The notes below the pieces were generated by a model. The model saw only the letters and a program-made list of their open reading frames with translations, had not been told where the DNA came from and ran no database searches. Source: Eutreptiella sp. 'Long Island Sound 2002' (Eukaryota > Euglenozoa > Euglenophyceae > Eutreptiales > Eutreptiaceae). Taken from it: a stretch of DNA of 64,000 nucleotides. Positions 21,362-32,579 of this stretch are shown here, piece after piece (the stretch's first letter is position 1; the number at the start of each line of letters is the position of its first letter). Both the position numbers and the translations under genes were made by a program. The DNA lies in assembly GCA_964036045.1 (NCBI GenBank), contig OZ038385.1, positions 63,703,670-63,767,669 on the forward strand, read 5' to 3'.

Positions 21362-21756
21362 AGTAGCTGGCAATATGCCGGCAAGGCGGAAAAGCGCAGC
21401 ACTTGTCAAATCCCACAAAGTGGCGCTGGCGGGACCACTTTCTGTCGGAGTATGTCCCCTGGCTAGTGCACAGGGAGCCAGCGCACCGACCCTACGTTAT
21501 GACACGGCAGCCAAAGCGGTGCCGCAGCAACTGGTGGGGGCGCCCCGGCCAGAAGTATGGAGACACGGCCAGGGTAGTGGCACACATCGCTAGCTGTGCC
21601 TGGCCCTCTCCGTGTGGCTCTCTCTGGTTGCTGAGAGAAGCTGCGCAGATTGTGTATCTAAGGGGGTTGCAACATATTCATTGGGCCATCCTGATGAGGG
21701 GAGCAGGCTGGGGCTGCTCACCAGGCCGTCCTGATGAAGGAATCAACCGGGGCTGA
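21362..21756 (+). other. Possible coding fragment
   Basis: A plus frame reads LSNPTKWRWRDHFLSEYVPW, continues LVHREPAHRPYVMTRQPKR and GQKYGDTARVVAHIAS. Trp/Arg-rich, non-repetitive composition suggests coding or a decayed mobile-element gene. No start, splice site or family was recognised. Another open plus frame overlaps it. Confidence 0.25.
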
Positions 21757-22140
21757 CTCATCGGGCTGCCCTGATGACTGGAGAAACGGGGTATGATCTA
21801 CTTTGGGGTGGGTGCACTGCCCTGTAAATAATGCATGGGCACATGGCAGAAAAACAGCATAGTAAATCAGCATATAAATATCGGTTGAGTGCTGATTGGT
21901 CCTCCCACACGGCATGGCAGTTGCGTGCAACACCCAAAAAGCCCAGCAACAACAGTGACAGCGGACGAACCCCATGTGGTGTCTCGTGAGTAAAATGAGG
22001 AAACAAAATTGAACGGCACGTGTATCACTGCGGGGAGGACACTAGGCTATGAGGGTCCAGGGTGTTGCCGTGCCTGGGGTTCAGTTGCAGGCCAAACGAG
22101 GGGTTTGACCCCTGCCCCAACCCTCTGGGCTAGCCCTGGT

Positions 22141-22347
22141 AGGCGCGGTAAAAGGAACCACCATTCCCATGTGAAACTCTGTCCTTTCCATGGGAAGCAG
22201 TTGCAATTGATCAACTGCCAACTGCTGGGGCTTGGACACGAGGACGTGAAAGCACTGCTGTCTGGACAGCATTTGGCTGAGATACGCCACATGTTGAAGT
22301 GCCCACCTGCCTACAATCTTTCTTCCCCAATCTATGGGGGCCGTTAA
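22141..22347 (+). other. Possible C-terminal coding fragment
   Basis: The frame HVKLCPFHGKQLQLINCQLL continues GLGHEDVKALLSGQHLAEIR and ends in a stop at 22345-22347. The antisense frame is also open. Unidentified. Confidence 0.2.
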
Positions 22348-22349
22348 GC

Positions 22350-25300
22350 CCAGAAGGTCCCTAAAGTGCAATATGTTACTACAAAAGCCCCACTCAACCA
22401 ACTCAAAACGGAGCAAACGAGGTGCTAGCTATGCTGACCAGGCAGGAAGCAAGGGCTGGGTCACTAGTCTTCCTCCTTCTTTGTCAAGTGGAGCTCAGGG
22501 GGGATACTACAGGTGTCCAGAACAGAGGGTTCTGAGGACAAAGCGGTGCTGTGTCCACCTGAGACCCAGGCGCTTTCTACGCACTTGTTTGTGTTGAACA
22601 CAGTTACCTCAGTTACAATGAACCGGTTTCTCCGGCCACGAAACAAAGTAGTTGCACCATGTGCAACGAACCCTGACACGTGCCTGCGCAGAAGGCAGCC
22701 GGCATGCGGTATTGTGAAGCACTTGGCAGACAGAGCAGCATGGAGGACTTCCTCCATGAAAACATGACTCAAATGGGCCAACATTGATTGCTGCCGTAGT
22801 AGTGCCCTGGGTCAATGATATTTGGCTCAACGCCAATGCAAACGGAGAGCAGAGGAGTGGGAAGCAGGTTGCCTGGATTGTGAGAACAAGGGAAGACGGT
22901 GGAAACTATTAACAGCAACAAAATCCGGGTTTTGCGGCGAACAAGCTGCAACAAATTGACCCTGAACTTTGATATGTTCCCGGATGACCCTTTGCTAGTG
23001 CTGTTTGCTCTGGATAGTGATCCCTCCAACTAGGGCTCCTGCACTACATTTCTTGCCATGACCCTGCAGGCAGTAGTGGGGCAGAAATGCAAACATCTAA
23101 TTACTCTGTACCTCCCCGACCAGAAATTCCAACAAACGGTGGCTGGGGATTCAAGTTCCAATCCATGATATGCGGGGTGGGTGGGGGCTTCTCAATGCGT
23201 CATTCTTTGCATGGGATCGGCCCCTATTGGGCAACTCCCTCAATCGGACATAGAGGCGGAGACAAAGGTGGAGGTGGGGGCGGGAGGCAGAGAGAGAGGG
23301 AGGGAGAGGGAGAGAGCGAGAGAGAGAGAGAGAGCGCGCGCGCGAGAGAGGGAGAGAGCGAGAGAGAAAGCGAGAGAGAGCTGGGAGCACGACTGTCCCT
23401 TGCGACATGTTTTACGCCAGAATGCATGGCGTGCTGCCAAGCTGCACTCAACATATGGGTTCAAGCAATGGCCCACCTTGACGTTGAAAATACTGAAATG
23501 GTCGGACTTGTGGGCTGCCCCAGCTCCAACCATCGATCCATACTCCCAGTACTGCAAATGCTGGTCAACTGCAATTACGATGGAAACAACATGGGTCCCA
23601 AACCGGGGTGCGAGCAGCTTCTCCCTCGGTGCCCAGGCCTCAAATAAGTCCTTCAGCTAATACAAACACATCGATGGAAATGTCAACCTATTCATCGTAG
23701 CACATTCATGGTGGTGCAAACACACATCCACGCAGGTTCAGACCCAGCAATGCTAATGCACACATATCCATGCCACTGCAAAAAGGCGGTTTGTCCGTTT
23801 CCTTCCTCTGCATTCGGGCCCAAATCCTTGGGCTGGACTATCAACACCCACTGATATCATCGGCTCAAGGCCAAAATTTCAGTTGCATGATACTAAAACG
23901 GATTCTTGACAGAAATGCATATGCCGAGACAGGACAAGAGCGGGGGATCTAATGCATTCGAGCTTTGCGTTCAAGACGTAGAGCCAACAAATCAACCACC
24001 CCCAATGCATCACTATGAACGACAGCGTCTCAATGCACCATGCACGATGCAACCATTTGGTTTTGCGGCTTAGGTTCTGACAGAGAACTGAACTGAAGAA
24101 GTGGGGACATGGGTTTTAGGGGAGAAAGCCTCGCCTGTGCAAACTGGAATTTTGACGACTGCGGGCTTGGCCCTGCAATTTCGATCAGTCTTCAAGCACA
24201 AAGGCCAGAACAGTCAGCCATGTTGCTCAGGGCCTGCGGTGCTGTGCTGTGCACAACACTGGTGCGCCCCCCCCCCCCTCTTCGCGGTCTTCCCAATGGT
24301 GCACATTCTGGAATCCAAAACAGTCAACGCTGCGTTCATCTGTTCGCTTGCTCGCCGAGTGCCCAGGGGCTTGTGCACCCAGCCGTGGTGTGCTCCCCGC
24401 TGGGTTGTCTGGGAGCGTTTGACAGTCACTGCCAAAAAATGGGGCTCTCTCTGCTGTGTGCTGGTCGCCATGTGCTGTTCTCTGTTCGGCATGTGCTGTT
24501 CGCTGTGTAGTAAGTGCTGCGTGCTGTGCGATATGCGCGGTGTGCTGTTCGGTGTTTCACTTGAAAGGTGCTGAAATATGGGTTAAATTTGCAACTGAAA
24601 ACCCCGCCCGACCTGCACCAACTGCATGACCTATGTCCGAACGACGGAATACAGCACATGGCACACAGCACATAGCAGCACACAGCGCACAGCACACAGC
24701 AAAACACACACAGCGAACCTAGGATGAGCAAAATACATCAAACATGAAGATAGAACGTTGCATCAAACGGCATTGCCAGCCGCAAAACCAGCTGGACTGC
24801 TGGAGGTTTGCTGCTGCAACTTAATTAGCCCGGTTCCTTCAACCGATGCGGTTGGCGGTGCGGGGCTCAATTCACTATCATGGCAGCTACTGCAACGTTC
24901 TGGCACCCAGCCGCTGTCCTGGCTGCATCTCCCGGACTATGGCCACAAGGTGCACGTGGTGTGCAAGGGACACAAGGGGACACACCCGATAATGTAACAA
25001 ACACCCGGGGAATTTCCGAGTCAGTGTGCTCCCCATCGGCTAAGCTCACTGGAAGCCCGATGATGGGGGATAGGCTTTTTAAGTGACACACGACCTGAAA
25101 GAATCAGACAACCTATGAGTTTTCCAAGGGAACCCGTTGCAATATGACAAGCCCTTCCACGTACAACTAACCCAACCCGAGATGATAGTGGACGGTAGGG
25201 TCGCAAAGGTAAGAGCGAGGGCAGGGGGGGGGATCGCACCTTTCGGTACATGGCATAGGTGTAAAGGTGCACAGACAAATTAGTGCTGCATCATCTCACC

Positions 25301-25456
25301 ATCTGACCCGGAAGGTATGTGTTCCAACTACCACACGGTCAAGCAAGATGCGGTCACCACAGCCCATTCCAAAGCATAGCCAGCAACTCGGGGTCCACAC
25401 AATGTAGCAGCCGGAAATTCAACACATTGGTGAATTAACCCCCAACTCAAATTGCA
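22350..25456. other. Mostly non-coding, with simple repeats
   Basis: No supported gene. A (GA)n/(GCGA)n-rich tract lies at 23270-23390, and diverged TGTGCTGT / ACAGCACA tracts in opposite orientation lie at 24460-24560 and 24650-24715. A T/C-rich run (10 or more C) is at 24267-24280. Confidence 0.5.
23270..23390. repeat. GA-rich microsatellite
   Basis: GAGAGA and GAGCGA units dominate, with a GCGCGCGCGAGAG interruption in the middle. Confidence 0.9.
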
Positions 25457-25690
25457 TTAGAAATTCAGGACGTAGCCATGTGGACGGCGGGGGGTGTTGG
25501 CAAGCAGGATTATCGGGCGCCGCTTAGCAAATATGCTAGGCTTCAAGGGTTTTGGTGACGCCCAACTATTTTTTATCATTGATTCCAAATGGGGGGAAGG
25601 GTGCATGGCCGCATTGATGTCATAGCTTTTCGTGTGACGTGATCCCACGGAGAGGACCCTCCGACATGAAACGTCACCATATAGGCAACA
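25457..25690 (-). CDS. Probable terminal exon, second minus-strand gene
   Basis: The frame reads SRHTKSYDINAAMHPSPHLE, then SMIKNSWASPKPLKPSIFAK and RRPIILLANTPRRPHGYVLN, stopping at TAA (25457-25459). It has a Lys/Pro-rich but non-repetitive composition and looks like the C-terminus of a protein. Upstream on the same strand lie several other exon-like pieces to about 28.06 kb. Confidence 0.4.
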   Translation of the reverse strand, partial: CCLYGDVSCRRVLSVGSRHTKSYDINAAMHPSPHLESMIKNSWASPKPLKPSIFAKRRPIILLANTPRRPHGYVLNF

Positions 25691-26008
25691 TACACTCACC
25701 AAACAAGCTGAAGTAGCTGTTTCGGGTGCGGTGGCCATCGTTGGCCACCGCGTCGTTGCCAACACAACACCACAATACAACCGCACTATTTTCCAATGCT
25801 ACCACAACTGCTGCGGTTGCCGATGGTTTTGTCCAGTCCTATTGCACATCGAAGACGAGCGGTGCGTTTTTTGCATTTTTTGCCACTGAGCCCATAGATG
25901 TACACCCACGGACCAAGGTTGGTGGGGATTTTTAAATTTTTGGTACTAGGGCGGGAAAATATGAGGAAGGGGTATGTACACCTTACCCTCCCAAGGGTGC
26001 ACTTTGCT

Positions 26009-26345
26009 TCACGTAGCCCTACCAACTCGTGGCCGGTGGTTGGGGGTCAACAACGGTGCTAACATTTGTTGGGCGGTTTCCTTCAAAGCGGATGCTAGTG
26101 CAAAGGCTAGTTGTGCGTGCGGTTCCACACCGGAAAAATTATTTCGTAGCGGTTGCAATGTACTAATCAAAATGGCTTGGACCTCTTTGATTTGGACAAT
26201 GGCGGGGAGCAAATCGGGCAGTGGACGTTTGTTGATGTCGTTCATCGACATGGACGAAGCAAACGAAAAGGGGAACGGTGTGGCAAACCTTGTGCATGCC
26301 GGCGTGGAGAATCGGTAGATCCTCCGCATTACCAGCCACCGCAAC
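26009..26345 (-). CDS. Probable exon, helical
   Basis: The frame contains MNDINKRPLPDLLPAIVQIK, EVQAILISTLQPLRNNFSG and LAFALASALKETAQQML. The heptad-like, Leu/Ala-rich pattern looks alpha-helical, and it ends at a stop at 26009-26011 or splices shortly before. Family not recognised. Confidence 0.4.
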
Positions 26346-26920
26346 GTAGCGCAACCCCGGCAAGGCAACACATATCGTCGGTTGAGTGACCACCTTGGGC
26401 ACCATGGAGATGCAAGCCCCGTCGGAGAGGCTAAAGATGGCCTATGCATGAGGTTGTGATTTGTAGCGCAAACAAACGGGCACGCACATCGGTGAGGGAA
26501 ACCATGAAGATTAATCACTAAATTTCCCTTCTCCGTCTCTATGTCACAGCCTACGGAGCAGAACAAAAACCACAGGCACGAGGAAACCTTTCTATAGAGA
26601 CGGTGCGCGCACTGTACGCATGCACTTTCAAAAGGCACAGGTGTGAGCAACACTCACCCTGGTGCCCTTGTGCTGAGCTGTGGCTCTAGGGAAGGTAATG
26701 GTGAACTAATCATTCATATGCAGTGGTACCCTGCTTCTGATATTTTGATGTTTCAATTGCTTTGGCATCCTCGGTGCTGTTGAGTGGACGTCGTTCTCGT
26801 TTGCCTATTGGGATACCTAGGCATCCCGGCACGATTTCTTTTATTTGCACGATATGAAAAGCCCATCGCGCTGTACTTTGACTACCTACGATCTGCAAGC
26901 ACAGTGAGCATGGGTCGCCG

Positions 26921-27130
26921 CTAGGATGTGGCGTATTCTTTGCACTGCAATGGGGCCGCCACTTTCATCGCATTCGAGGCATAGAGGGAGGAAGGAACGG
27001 CGTACCAAGCGGCCTTACTCATCATATTCGGTACGAAAGACTGGATGGCGGAAAAAGCGTGTGGACTGAATGCATCCGATAGGCGGTGCACCGTAGAAGG
27101 GTTCCCGTCCCAAGTTGAGTCTGCGGGCGT
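26921..27130 (-). CDS. Probable exon
   Basis: The frame reads PADSTWDGNPSTVHRLSDAF, then SAIQSFVPNMMSKAAWYAVP and ASNAMKVAAPLQCKEYATS to a stop at 26921. Protein-like composition; the 5' border is unclear. It overlaps the 3' edge of the next piece in another frame, so a frame change (intron) is needed between them. Confidence 0.35.
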   Translation of the reverse strand, partial: TPADSTWDGNPSTVHRLSDAFSPHAFSAIQSFVPNMMSKAAWYAVPSSLYASNAMKVAAPLQCKEYATS

Positions 27131-27132
27131 TT

Positions 27133-27290
27133 TCATAGTGTTGGGGCTCGCCCCTCGTCAAAACCCAGATCACACTCCAAAAAAGGCACCGCCATTACTT
27201 CCATTACTTGTGCTTTTAGTGCGTCACTCTTGACTGGAAACATCTTCTCCTTGCTATTTTCTTCATTTTGCTTAGGTTGTATAACGCAAT
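27133..27290 (-). CDS. Probable exon
   Basis: The frame reads CVIQPKQNEENSKEKMFPVK, then ALKAQVMEVMAVPFLECDL and ends near 27133. Charged and non-repetitive. Probably part of the same minus-strand gene as the flanking pieces. Confidence 0.35.
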
Positions 27291-27299
27291 TGCCCCGCA

Positions 27300-27560
27300 A
27301 TCTTAATGCGCGACGGGCCGAGAATGATATGAACCAACGCATGCCGATCCCGTGACGGTGATCGGTCACATACCACAGTGCCATCGGCAATCAAACAACA
27401 AACGGCGCTTCCTTCGTTGCACACGCACTCACACATGTGAATGACGGCTCCACGACAACCGACAACCGCAATCAATGGCTTCATTGTGCCTAGAAGCCGG
27501 TTGCTTTGCTTGACGGGGACGTGATCGGAATCCACTATCAACCAAATCAAGATCCAACCT
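27300..27560 (-). CDS. Probable beta-rich exon
   Basis: The frame reads GTMKPLIAVVGCRGAVIHMC, then NEGSAVCCLIADGTVVCDRS, with a preceding hydrophobic run (IGWILIWLIVDSD). The alternating beta strands and a DG turn are compatible with a WD40-like blade. Splice borders are not fixed. Confidence 0.35.
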
Positions 27561-27889
27561 ATAAATGAGCCACATGGTATAGCAAACAACATGATGAGTT
27601 GCGACAAACGGATTCTCGTTGGGAAGGAAACCAGGCCTTGCGGCGAGAGGGCAAGAAGAACGTATTGCTCCGGCATTCTATTTTGCATTCTTCAAAGGAG
27701 GACCATCACAACAAACTGGCTTCATGAAGATTCCCTCACCTCCAGGGAAAATTTGGCTTGGTTTCTTGCCATCATATCCATCGCCGAGATGAGGAGGGCA
27801 TCCTCTCATATGCTTCTAAACTCGGAGTTTCACACCCCCCCGTGGCCCGAAGCACGAATGCATGTGCAATGCACGTCGCAACAAACATC

Positions 27890-28030
27890 AAACGCGTTCA
27901 TGTACATGGGCAAAATGGCAAAACAACCATTTTCGTCCCCTGTCACCAACCGCGATCCGTCTTTTGAGAGGAGAGAACATTTGATGGTGGTGCTCGGCGG
28001 TCTCGTATGCCAATACACCAAAGGTTGTCC
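27890..28030 (-). CDS. WD40-like blade fragment
   Basis: The frame reads VYWHTRPPSTTIKCSLL followed by SKDGSRLVTGDENGCFAI. The S-x-D-G-x-x-L-V-T-G-D-x-x-G pattern is characteristic of WD40 strands b-c with the terminal turn. It supports a second propeller gene on this strand between 25.4 and 28.1 kb. Confidence 0.5.
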
Positions 28031-28099
28031 TAGCACTTGGAGCTGTGAGGAACACGCAAAGTGGATTAACAAAAGCCGCGGAGTCCGAAATTGATCGGC

Positions 28100-28850
28100 G
28101 AGTTGCGTTCGGGGATGTTCCGGCCCATGACACCAACTACAACGAACCGGTGGCATAGAGCTTTCGTATTTCGGGTACGTGGCCACAACGACGTCACTAG
28201 ACGAGCAATCGCCATGCCCATATCAGAGAAAGGTCCTTCGTACCCTCGATCGTATGACCCTCCCTATGGCCCATGGGTACCTTGTTGGGCCTTCGCGCCT
28301 TCTCAGAGAATGAGTGTGCATGAGGCGGTGGTCCATCCGTTCCTTGGGATGACCCATGCATCCACGGACTTCGTGCCCTACCTCCTCATCATTCAAGGAT
28401 CTAACGTCCAAGCAATGTGAACAGGAGTGACTAGAGGAAACAGTCGATCCCTTCCAAGTCAGCCCGCGACACGAGGTAAAGGATAACCCTCTTGAAAAAG
28501 TGGGGGACAAGGGTGGGACAATCATTTGAGTCGTGTACACTCCCTTCGTTACCAATGTACCGTTGGCTCGGGGCCGGCAGCAAAGACCAATCGGGCTCGA
28601 AGGTGAAAGCACAAACAGTGGACACATGGCTACTCACCAATCACATAGCTATGGTCTGGTGAGCAATAGTAGGCTCATCGCAAGATGATATTCATGATGA
28701 ACAACCGAGTTGATGCTCAATATGCCAACGTAAGGGAATGGCTATGCAGGACTGGTGGCGCTTTGAACCACGGTGTGTGCATAGCCTGTCGCAGCCTGTA
28801 GCCTGTAGCCTGAAGTATTAAGGGGGCCGATTGCTGAAGTATACAGCAAG
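28100..28850. other. Unresolved; open on both strands
   Basis: A plus frame ends SVHEAVVHPFLGMTHASTD...NVQAM with a stop at about 28420, and a minus frame reads DVRSLNDEEVGHEVRGCMG over the same bases. Part of the minus strand (28500-28590) resembles plus-strand 12822-12900. A small tandem AGCCTGT repeat lies at 28785-28812. Confidence 0.3.
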
Positions 28851-28853
28851 GAC

Positions 28854-29260
28854 CGGTAGCTTAGTGGTTAGAGTGCCCGCTACAATACCACGTTGCGGGA
28901 GATGCGGGTTCGAATCCCGCCCGAGTCCGTTTTCCTAGTTTTCCAAAAGATCTGCCCACAGGCCTAGCGCCTGCGCTTGTGTAATGTCGCCTGCACCACT
29001 TCGAATGACGCTCGAGCCACAACCCACTATGTAGTGAGGACCACTCTCTTGTGCCCACGAGATCAGGAAACCACCAACTCCAGCCACTGGCAGCCAGTGG
29101 CGTACGGTTGCGCTCAGTGGGTACCGTTGCTTCGCTCCTTAGCCTCACCTCCTTTCCTTCTTGTTTGCTAGAGGTCCAATGGCCGAAGGCCAGTGCTTGG
29201 ACACCTAGTATGTACAGGGCATGGACGAAGATCCTTTGCAACGCACATCACCTTTCTGGT
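28854..29260 (+). repeat. tRNA-derived SINE-like element
   Basis: The head has an A box (TAGCTTAGTGG) and a perfect B box (GGTTCGAATCC), with a TpsiC-like stem GCGGG/CCCGC. The anticodon stem CCCGC/GCGGG closes a 14-nt loop lacking T33, and the acceptor stem has two mismatches. It is therefore not a functional tRNA. The non-tRNA body follows to about 29.26 kb. Confidence 0.6.
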
Positions 29261-29307
29261 GTAATCTTTTTATCTCTTGTTACTCTGGTTTTCCTATTGC
29301 CCAACAG

Positions 29308-29587
29308 CATAGGGAGGAGGAGGGTAGATCAAGGGATGTGGGCTGTGCTCAAGCCCATTCCTCAGCGCTTGCAATTGAGCATAATTTGCAAGATTGCTTG
29401 GTACGTTGGGGTAGACATAGACATGTTTTGGCTATTTCTGGCATGGATGCGAGGGTGGATTAAACCGAACAAGATGGACACACTGGTTTTTCAATGTTTC
29501 CGGTGCAGAAGAGTGGACCGTAAAGATGCCTTTTTGCCTTTGCTCCTCTTCACTTCCTCCCCTATTTACTTGCGGGGCAAACTCACG
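29308..29587 (+). CDS. Internal exon, unidentified protein
   Basis: A long pyrimidine tract and CAG (29305-29307) open the exon, and a consensus donor GTGAGT follows 29587. The frame reads QGMWAVLKPIPQRLQLSIIC, KIAWYVGVDIDMFWLFLAW, then IKPNKMDTLVFQCFRCRRVD and ends SSPIYLRGKLT. Both splice sites are strong and the peptide is hydrophobic/aromatic, partly F-box-like in texture, but no family is certain. Partner exons were not found. Confidence 0.45.
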
Positions 29588-29787
29588 GTGAGTCCGCCCA
29601 ACACACATTCAAGCAAATTTGCAGTATTACCGAACTGTAATTTCCAAACAATTTAAAACCACGGATTGATGGTTTCCTTTGTGTGAGCCTTGTAATGTCA
29701 TGGGGTGTACATCTTACATTTGAACGTCCGAAACGTCGGATCCCCCAACAAAAAGCGATTGCCCAATCCAAATCAACACTATACAAA

Positions 29788-30890
29788 AATTGGGCCTATG
29801 ACCCGGATATCTGCGCTGTATCCCGGGGCATATGCCCCGGGATACAGCGCAGATATCCGGGTCATTAGGCCCAATTCTTATATCCGGGGCATTAGGGCCC
29901 GAGGATATCCGCAGATATCCGGGGCATATGACCCGGGATCCTTGCGCGCAACCCTTCCCTCGCCCTTGATGCCTCAACACTTCAAGTGGAACAAATCCGA
30001 GACACACTTTCTCTCATGGTGCTACAAGTAAGCTCTCTACAAACATGGAATATAGGCACATATTGATGGTCTATTGGGAGCCAATCATGTCTCTGACACA
30101 AGATTCGCAGGCCCAGGAACCAAACTTCGGAGGAAACCTGAGCTTGGCACAAGACATATGGTACACAGCATGGCAAATGTCACACGATCGTTGGACACCA
30201 ACTACATTCTTCTTAATGGCATAATCACAACGGTAACGTAGCATTTCCTTTTTCACCTGCACTTCCTTTTTCACCTTTTTTTTGGGTTGCTCTTCAAATG
30301 CAGCCTGGGCAAAAGGAGATGGAATACTGGACAAATCTTGACTTACTGGGGCCTTGGCAAGTGTTGCTGGGGCATCCCATGCACGAGAACGGTACATCTC
30401 ACGTTCATATACAATGCTCTCTTTCTCATTGAGCACATATTCCTTAGGAATATATAGAAGGTTCTTTCTCACTCAATTGTGTGAGAGGGAAGGTGGCATA
30501 CTCCTCCTCCGCTGTTAGATCCATGACGATCTTCGGAGAGGATGGAGACGGTGTCCTATCCTTCCGTTTCTTCTCTACTTTGACTCGACTGAGGCTAACA
30601 CACACGACCTCACGCTTTGGTGACAAAGTGGCACTATTAGAGGCCTTCTCTTCCTTAGCTCATTGGAACCGCCTCGGAAAGGCGGTTTCATTGATTGGTC
30701 ACAACCCTGGGTGATTCTGTTGTTCGCGGTGATTAATCTACAAATTTGATGATTTGCTACATGCCCCAGGGATATCAGCAGATATCCGGGGCATATGACC
30801 CAGGATATCACCGCTGCTGTATCCCGGGTCATATGCCCCGGATATCTGCGGATATCCTCGGGCCCATGCCCCGGATATAAGTTACGGATC
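29788..30890. mobile_element. Terminal-inverted-repeat element with hairpin end
   Basis: A block at 29877-29950 (CTTATATCCGGGGCAT, GAGGATATCCGCAGATATCC, GGGGCATATGACCCGGGAT) recurs inverted at 30820-30890. The left end carries an additional 89-nt near-perfect palindrome (29788-29876) centred on CATATG. The right end carries further copies of the ATATCCGGGGCATATG subunit. Between the ends lies a degraded PHD-finger gene. I read this as a DNA transposon or its remnant. No target-site duplication was identified. Confidence 0.65.
30071..30626 (-). pseudogene. PHD-like zinc-finger gene, frameshifted
   Basis: The upstream frame (30626 down to about 30480) starts MSPKREVVCVSLSRVKVEKK and contains PSPSSPKIVMDLTAEEEY. 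It stops, but a frame shifted by one base continues RKNLLYIPKEYVLNEKES through a Lys-rich region (KKKVKKEVQVKKE). It ends with CDICHAVYHMSCAKL and WACESCVRDMIGSQ, stop at 30071. The C-x2-C-H-x3-H-x2-C ... W-x-C-x2-C pattern is PHD-finger-like, with the first zinc ligand pair weakly defined. PHD fingers read histone tails. No intron explains the shift, so a frameshift mutation (or programmed shift) is likely. It lies inside the inverted-repeat element, so it is probably element-encoded. Confidence 0.6.
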
Positions 30891-31101
30891 ACAATATCGC
30901 CGCATCATTTTGTTTTCTTGTATCGCTCACTATTGCATGATGCTCGTCGTGCTCCATTAGGCCAAAGAACGTGTTAGCATCGGCTGGAACGACAAGTAGG
31001 AAAGTGAAAACATCTCCCTTGCCCACTCCATTCAACAAATACCTTCGTGACTACACAAGGTGTGGCGTTGCCTTCTAGACCAAATATCTTGAAGCTCAGT
31101 C

Positions 31102-31255
31102 ATGGCCCAAGGTTGGGCTTGTTCCAAGTGCACGTTTGAGAACCCGCCCTCAACGACCACGTGCCAAGTGTGCGGTGCGCGTTGGGAAAGCGTTTTGTCG
31201 GTTGATCAACGACCTTGGACTTGTGAAAATTGCACCTATGCCAACGACCCTAAAA
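31102..31255 (+). CDS. RanBP2-type zinc-finger protein, exon 1
   Basis: ATG at 31102 opens 51 codons plus one base, ending at a GTATGTG donor. The first zinc finger is WACSKCTFENPP...C-x2-CG, complete. The second starts WTCENCTYANDPK and is cut by the intron. RanBP2/NZF fingers (W-x-C-x2-C-T-x3-N-x6-C-x2-C) bind ubiquitin, RanGDP or single-stranded RNA depending on family, so the ligand cannot be told from this. The start is chosen because it is the only upstream ATG in frame and directly precedes the first finger. Confidence 0.75.
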
Positions 31256-32579
31256 GTATGTGAAAGTGCGTTTGGTTGGGTTCCTTGGATCGCTTTGCAA
31301 CGCCCCTTGTGCTTAGGGAGTAAATTTTGGAACCCGGCAGTCAACACGTGTGAGGCAAGGAGCGAGAGGAGCGGGGGGGGGGGGGGGGGTAATTTTCACG
31401 AGCGCAATTATGTTGCAGTGCAACGTCATTGGTGTGTCGCTCTCATGCAACCTAGTGCAAAACAACGCGACACCACAAAATGCGGCACAACGCAACATGA
31501 GATAGCCTCCCGAGACTCCAAAGCCCAAATGCCAATGATGATAGCGAGCGTGAACGTGGTATGACGAAAAGCACAACATTGTGACTCCGACCAGCTCCAC
31601 ATCGGGGACATTTTGATCTGGGCGGATGAGCAGGATCCAGCGCCTGCGATAGTGCACATTGCTATGCGCTGTGCGGAGCGCACTCACGTGTACTGCTGCA
31701 AGGGCTAGAGCACGCATCTTTAGGCGGAGCTGCAAGTGGTTGGATAGTGCAATCAATGCAAGAACCTCATTGAAGTAAACAATGCAATCCTACAACCTCC
31801 CGGAAATTAGCATAGTCGTGGACCCTCTTGGAAGGTAATAGTGCAATTCAAGAGTTTCCTGCGTGTGAACAGTGTAATCTTGGAACCTCCTGGAAATAAA
31901 GAGTCCTCCTCGAGGCCACAAATCACAAAGCCACCCGCTTTGCTTAGCGCGCAAACGTCGTACGGCACTCCATGCTCCTAGAGGGATTTGAAAACATCGG
32001 CTTGGAGACATGGACAAAGAGCAGGGACTAGCCTATGGCACGAGGAAATGGCACGGGAGACCATCGAGGGTGCTCGGCGAAAATTTGGTTTACTTTGTAC
32101 ACGGAGGAGGGGTCCGAACCGGACTCACTCCCCCCCCTTTCCTTTTTCAACCCCGCTGATCACCTATGGCCAAACCACACAATTTACAATTCCTAGGGGG
32201 TGGTGGGGGTACAACATCTTTCAATTTTGACACCATAGTTTCTTGAATTCTTGTTTTTGAAAGTCGGGGAACGTTGTTGTCGAGTCGAGACAACCGCACC
32301 TCGTTGTAGAGGGTTGTCGAGGGTCTTGACGCGGGCGGAGAGGCGGCTAATGAGGATTGTGCTCGCAAGGGTTTGGTTGCGAATGCCTAACATCTAGTTT
32401 CGCAACCGCTAGTCCTTGACTTTGACCACTAGCGGTCGCCCTGTTCAGCATCGTGACTTGTTGTGAATGTTCGCTCACCTCATAAGTTATTTGAGTGACT
32501 CGCGTTTCTTTGTGCCTCGTCGTGCCCATGCTTTCTGACGACCGCTTGTTTCAATTTCATATCTTTCTCAACTATGCAG
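31256..32579 (+). other. Intron of the RanBP2-finger gene
   Basis: GTATGTG...TATGCAG, 1324 nt, interrupts finger 2 within a codon. It holds an 18-G run at 31372-31389. Confidence 0.7.

Noticed and set aside
28854-28933. Functional tRNA gene
   Set aside because: A and B boxes are good, but the anticodon loop is 14 nt without T33 and the acceptor stem has mismatches.
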